From assembly GCA_905480305.1 (NCBI GenBank), contig CAJQPV010000023.1, positions 1-8,996 of the forward strand: a stretch of 8,996 bases of DNA, given 5' to 3'. The notes under the pieces are model-generated. The model saw only the letters and a list, made by a program, of their open reading frames with translations, was not told the origin of the DNA and made no database searches. Position numbers and translations under genes: made by a program. Shown here piece by piece: positions 6,523 to 8,996 of this stretch; within the stretch, counting starts at the first letter, position 1; every line of letters starts with the position of its first letter. Origin of the DNA: an uncultured Gammaproteobacteria bacterium (GTDB taxonomy: Bacteria > Pseudomonadota > Gammaproteobacteria > UBA9214).

Positions 6523-8058
6523 TTACAGGACTGGCTCCAGCGGCAGCAGTTCCCAGAACCACAGCTGAATACGCTTGCCAAGTGCCGCCTGCTCATCCGG
6601 GTTGTCCGTCAAAGGGGCCCAGCTATTCTGGGGACGCATATCCTGCTCAATACGGGCTTCTACCTGCCGGGCCAGTAACGGGCTCTTGATCTGCACACCG
6701 ATTTCGGTGTTGAGGTTCGCAGACCGGGGATCCAGGTTAAACGTGCCGACAAACAGTGACTCTGCATCGATCACCATGGTCTTGGCGTGCACGGCAAATA
6801 CCGGGTTATGTTGCCTGATCTCTGCATGGCGTTCATTGAGGTGGTACTGGACCATGGGATAAGGACGAAACTCGTGGAGTTCAATGCCGGCTGCCAGCAG
6901 TTCATCACGTTTTTTGTGATAGCCACTGTATGCCTGCAAGTTATCAGTCGAGGCCAGTGAGTTGGTCACGATACGGACCTGAACACCCCGCTGGACCAGA
7001 CCGGCAAACAGTAATATCGCTTCATCCGTCAAGATGACATAGGGTGTCTGGATGGTTACCCGGGTGGTTGCATTCTCCAGCGCACGCTGCAGCACCCTGG
7101 TCGTCGTACCGCTGCCCTTCAACCCCTGGCTGCCATCGTTTTTTCCGGGTTTATCACTGATCACACGGGTATCGCACCACACCAGATGATCATATAAGTC
7201 CGCAAACTTCACATCCAGTGAATCAAGGATGCCACGGATACGGGGCGTGTAATTTTCAGAATCCCGTGCATAGTCATGCAGCCAGCTGTGATAGGCCGCC
7301 ACCACGTCGGCAGTCAGACGTTCACCTTGCAGCTGTTGTTCAACAGGGACTGCAAGTGGACTGTCCCAGAACCGTTCAAAGCTCGCCTCCAGCATCTGTG
7401 CAGCCAGCCCAATCAACAAAACATCACGATCCCGAAAGTTGTATTCATAGTCGTAGTCGTAATACTCATCCGCCATATTCCGCCCCCCGGTGATGCCAGC
7501 CAGCCCATCAAACAGTGCGGTCTTGTCATGCATGCGTTGATTGACGGCACGAAAGTCTTTCACCAGGTTACCCAGTCTCTGCAGCATGCTCGTACCCACC
7601 GAGTATTGCGGATTGTATATACGGATATAAACATTTGCGTGGGCAGCAAGCGCAAGCAATGTGTCATGTTCCGCATCGATCATCAGGTCGTCGACAATGA
7701 CCCGCACCCTTACACCCCGGTCTGCAGCACGCAACAAGGACTCACTTGCCAGTGTGCCAATGTTATCCGTGCTCCAGATAAAATATTGAATATCAATTGT
7801 GCGGGTGGCGTTGTCAGTGAGCCAGGCACGGGCCAGCAGTGATTCCTCGCCCTTTTCGAGCACATACACCCCGGTTTTGTCCGGATGCTGATCGGCAAGC
7901 TCACGAAAATGAGCGATTGAAGGTGTATCACTCTGCGCTGCTGGTACAGATAGCAAGCACAGCAAAAACAAGAGTATCCCGGCAGCATGCAAAGACATAA
8001 CAGCACGCATCACAAATCGAGCAGGCATAAGCAGGTGGAAATATGTCATGTGGTACAT
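6523..8058 (-). CDS. Phospholipase D-family protein, ClsC-like cardiolipin synthase
   Basis: Seen: with the start at 8058 the protein has 511 residues. Two complete HKD motifs are present: HDKTALFD (H177, K179, D184) followed by GGRNMADEYYDY, and HAKTMVID (H424, K426, D431) followed by GTFNLDPRS. The ending LGKRIQLWFWELLPLEPVL resembles ClsC proteins. Family knowledge: two-HKD enzymes of the ClsC type make cardiolipin by phosphatidyl transfer between phospholipids. An N-terminal hydrophobic stretch (LLFLLCLLSV, then PAAQS) suggests a signal peptide or anchor with the enzyme on the periplasmic side. The start is uncertain: 8058 has a weak GGA-rich region upstream, 8028 (MPARF) or 8010 would give a shorter signal peptide, and 8142 would overlap the upstream gene by 47 bp. 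It is probably in one operon with the acyltransferase upstream. Substrate could also be another phosphodiester, but ClsC fits best. Confidence 0.88.
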   Translation of the reverse strand: MYHMTYFHLLMPARFVMRAVMSLHAAGILLFLLCLLSVPAAQSDTPSIAHFRELADQHPDKTGVYVLEKGEESLLARAWLTDNATRTIDIQYFIWSTDNIGTLASESLLRAADRGVRVRVIVDDLMIDAEHDTLLALAAHANVYIRIYNPQYSVGTSMLQRLGNLVKDFRAVNQRMHDKTALFDGLAGITGGRNMADEYYDYDYEYNFRDRDVLLIGLAAQMLEASFERFWDSPLAVPVEQQLQGERLTADVVAAYHSWLHDYARDSENYTPRIRGILDSLDVKFADLYDHLVWCDTRVISDKPGKNDGSQGLKGSGTTTRVLQRALENATTRVTIQTPYVILTDEAILLFAGLVQRGVQVRIVTNSLASTDNLQAYSGYHKKRDELLAAGIELHEFRPYPMVQYHLNERHAEIRQHNPVFAVHAKTMVIDAESLFVGTFNLDPRSANLNTEIGVQIKSPLLARQVEARIEQDMRPQNSWAPLTDNPDEQAALGKRIQLWFWELLPLEPVL

Positions 8059-8095
8059 TTTCCAAATATCCAATACGCGACCCGTTCTGCTGAAC

Positions 8096-8996
8096 TTATT
8101 TGAAGCCGGGAAGTAAACCACTGATTGCAGCACCTGTAACAACCATCAGGAATGCAGCAATATCAAGCCTCGGCAACGGAGCACTTCCGAATCCAAAACG
8201 TGCCAGTAGCGCAACGCCAAGACAAAGAAGTACGGCACCACCGACCAGCCGTACTGCCGCTGGAGTTGCTGCGCCAGCAGCGCGCGCACGTCTCTCGAGC
8301 GGCGAGAGCAGCAAGCTTACCGGCAATAACGCTGCATATAGAACAGCTATCCATAGCGGTCGGGTAACCCACCAGTCCGCACTCCCGGGTTCCAGTCCCA
8401 GCCCCAGCCCCCCTGCCAGATAAGCCAGTGCAACGATGATTACCATGACAGTAAGGTGCCACAGATACAGGGTCATGATCATGCTATTGATCAATACCGT
8501 TGCAGTCCAAATACGAATACCGGACAACATACGTCGCATCGGACCTTCAATGGCCAGTAGCAACCCGAACTGGGAAATGCCGAGTATCAGCAAGGTGATT
8601 TTCGGCGGTAGCGAGTTACTCAAGCCCTCGTCCGGTGATCCCACCATCGCGAAAGGATATGGCCCTTTGGAAACCAGCAAGCCCAGCACCAGCAAGCCGA
8701 ACACCGAGTAAGACAAAAGCTGTGCCGGACTACCCATGCGCCCATCTCGCCAGGCATATCCAAGTTGGTGAACAGAGAGCCAGATCCAGAAGTAATTACT
8801 CCAGCCCATCCATTGAAGGTCGGCGGCGAAATAGGCAATATCGACGAGTACGCCAACCGCCGCAAGTGCCCAAAATGAAACAAAGCCCCAGCGTCGCCAC
8901 ATGATATAGGTTGCCGGAGCAAGTACCACTACCATGATATAGATTGCAAGAAACCAGGTTGGGATCAGTGCAGCCCGGGACGCGAGCCGGGTAATA
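8096..8996 (-). CDS. Acyltransferase-3 family membrane protein, N-terminus cut by window edge
   Basis: Seen: 299 residues up to the TAA stop, with the frame still open at the right edge (upstream residues read RLASRAALIPTWFLAIYI), so the internal ATG at 8935 is not the true start. The visible part has about eight hydrophobic segments, the conserved-looking NYFWIWLSVHQLGYAWRDG and the late motif TLYLWHLTVMV, both typical of the acyltransferase-3 superfamily. The catalytic His region expected in the N-terminal helices lies outside the window. Family knowledge: these inner-membrane proteins transfer acyl groups to envelope glycans such as O-antigen or periplasmic glucans; E. coli OpgC is a relative and its gene neighbours clsC. 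Substrate here is unknown. It lies 37 bp upstream of the proposed PLD start, so co-transcription is likely. Family call is fairly secure, exact function is not. Confidence 0.75.
   Translation of the reverse strand, partial: ITRLASRAALIPTWFLAIYIMVVVLAPATYIMWRRWGFVSFWALAAVGVLVDIAYFAADLQWMGWSNYFWIWLSVHQLGYAWRDGRMGSPAQLLSYSVFGLLVLGLLVSKGPYPFAMVGSPDEGLSNSLPPKITLLILGISQFGLLLAIEGPMRRMLSGIRIWTATVLINSMIMTLYLWHLTVMVIIVALAYLAGGLGLGLEPGSADWWVTRPLWIAVLYAALLPVSLLLSPLERRARAAGAATPAAVRLVGGAVLLCLGVALLARFGFGSAPLPRLDIAAFLMVVTGAAISGLLPGFK

Noticed and set aside
7276..7842. 188-codon plus-strand open frame opposite the PLD gene
   Set aside because: It covers the region encoding the HKD1 motif of the PLD protein on the other strand and has no recognisable content.
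8059..8142. PLD gene start at 8142
   Set aside because: It would overlap the upstream acyltransferase by 47 bp and place 28 non-signal-like residues before the signal peptide.
8096..8935. Treating the acyltransferase as a complete 279-residue protein
   Set aside because: The frame stays open to the right edge with plausible family residues upstream, and the N-terminal catalytic helices would be missing, so the gene is partial in the window.

Overview
The window looks like chromosomal DNA of a Gram-negative proteobacterium, most likely an aquatic gammaproteobacterium. This rests on gene content (a VIT/VWA surface protein of the marine proteobacterial sortase-target type, a fused LplT-Aas lysophospholipid repair enzyme, a ClsC-like phospholipase D) and on moderate GC; no rRNA or other taxonomic marker is present. 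I see no tRNA, insertion sequence, phage gene or CRISPR array.

Layout. From the left edge to 2061, on the minus strand, lies a secreted VIT + VWA protein whose C-terminal end runs off the window inside a sorting-type hydrophobic tail. A 249-bp divergent regulatory region (2062-2310) follows, holding four copies of the palindrome TGAAC-N3-GTTCA, a plus-strand promoter, a 9-bp inverted repeat and a 9-bp direct repeat. Then, on the plus strand, come a TetR-family regulator (2311-2913) and, 48 bp later, an 1150-residue fusion of lysophospholipid transporter, acyltransferase and acyl-ACP synthetase (2962-6414). A 108-bp convergent gap with a GC-rich hairpin separates these from two minus-strand genes: a ClsC-like cardiolipin synthase / phospholipase D (6523-about 8058) and, upstream of it in the same direction, the C-terminal part of an acyltransferase-3 family membrane protein that runs off the right edge.

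How they may work together. The fused enzyme should take up lysophospholipid and re-acylate it. The PLD-family protein should make or remodel cardiolipin. The acyltransferase should decorate an envelope glycan or lipid. The TetR protein very probably represses itself and its downstream enzyme: one palindrome lies inside the promoter spacer and a second just after the expected transcription start. Two more copies lie in front of the divergent VIT/VWA gene, which suggests that the same regulator ties an outer-surface protein to membrane phospholipid repair. That link is the most interesting hypothesis in the window. The individual gene families are all known.
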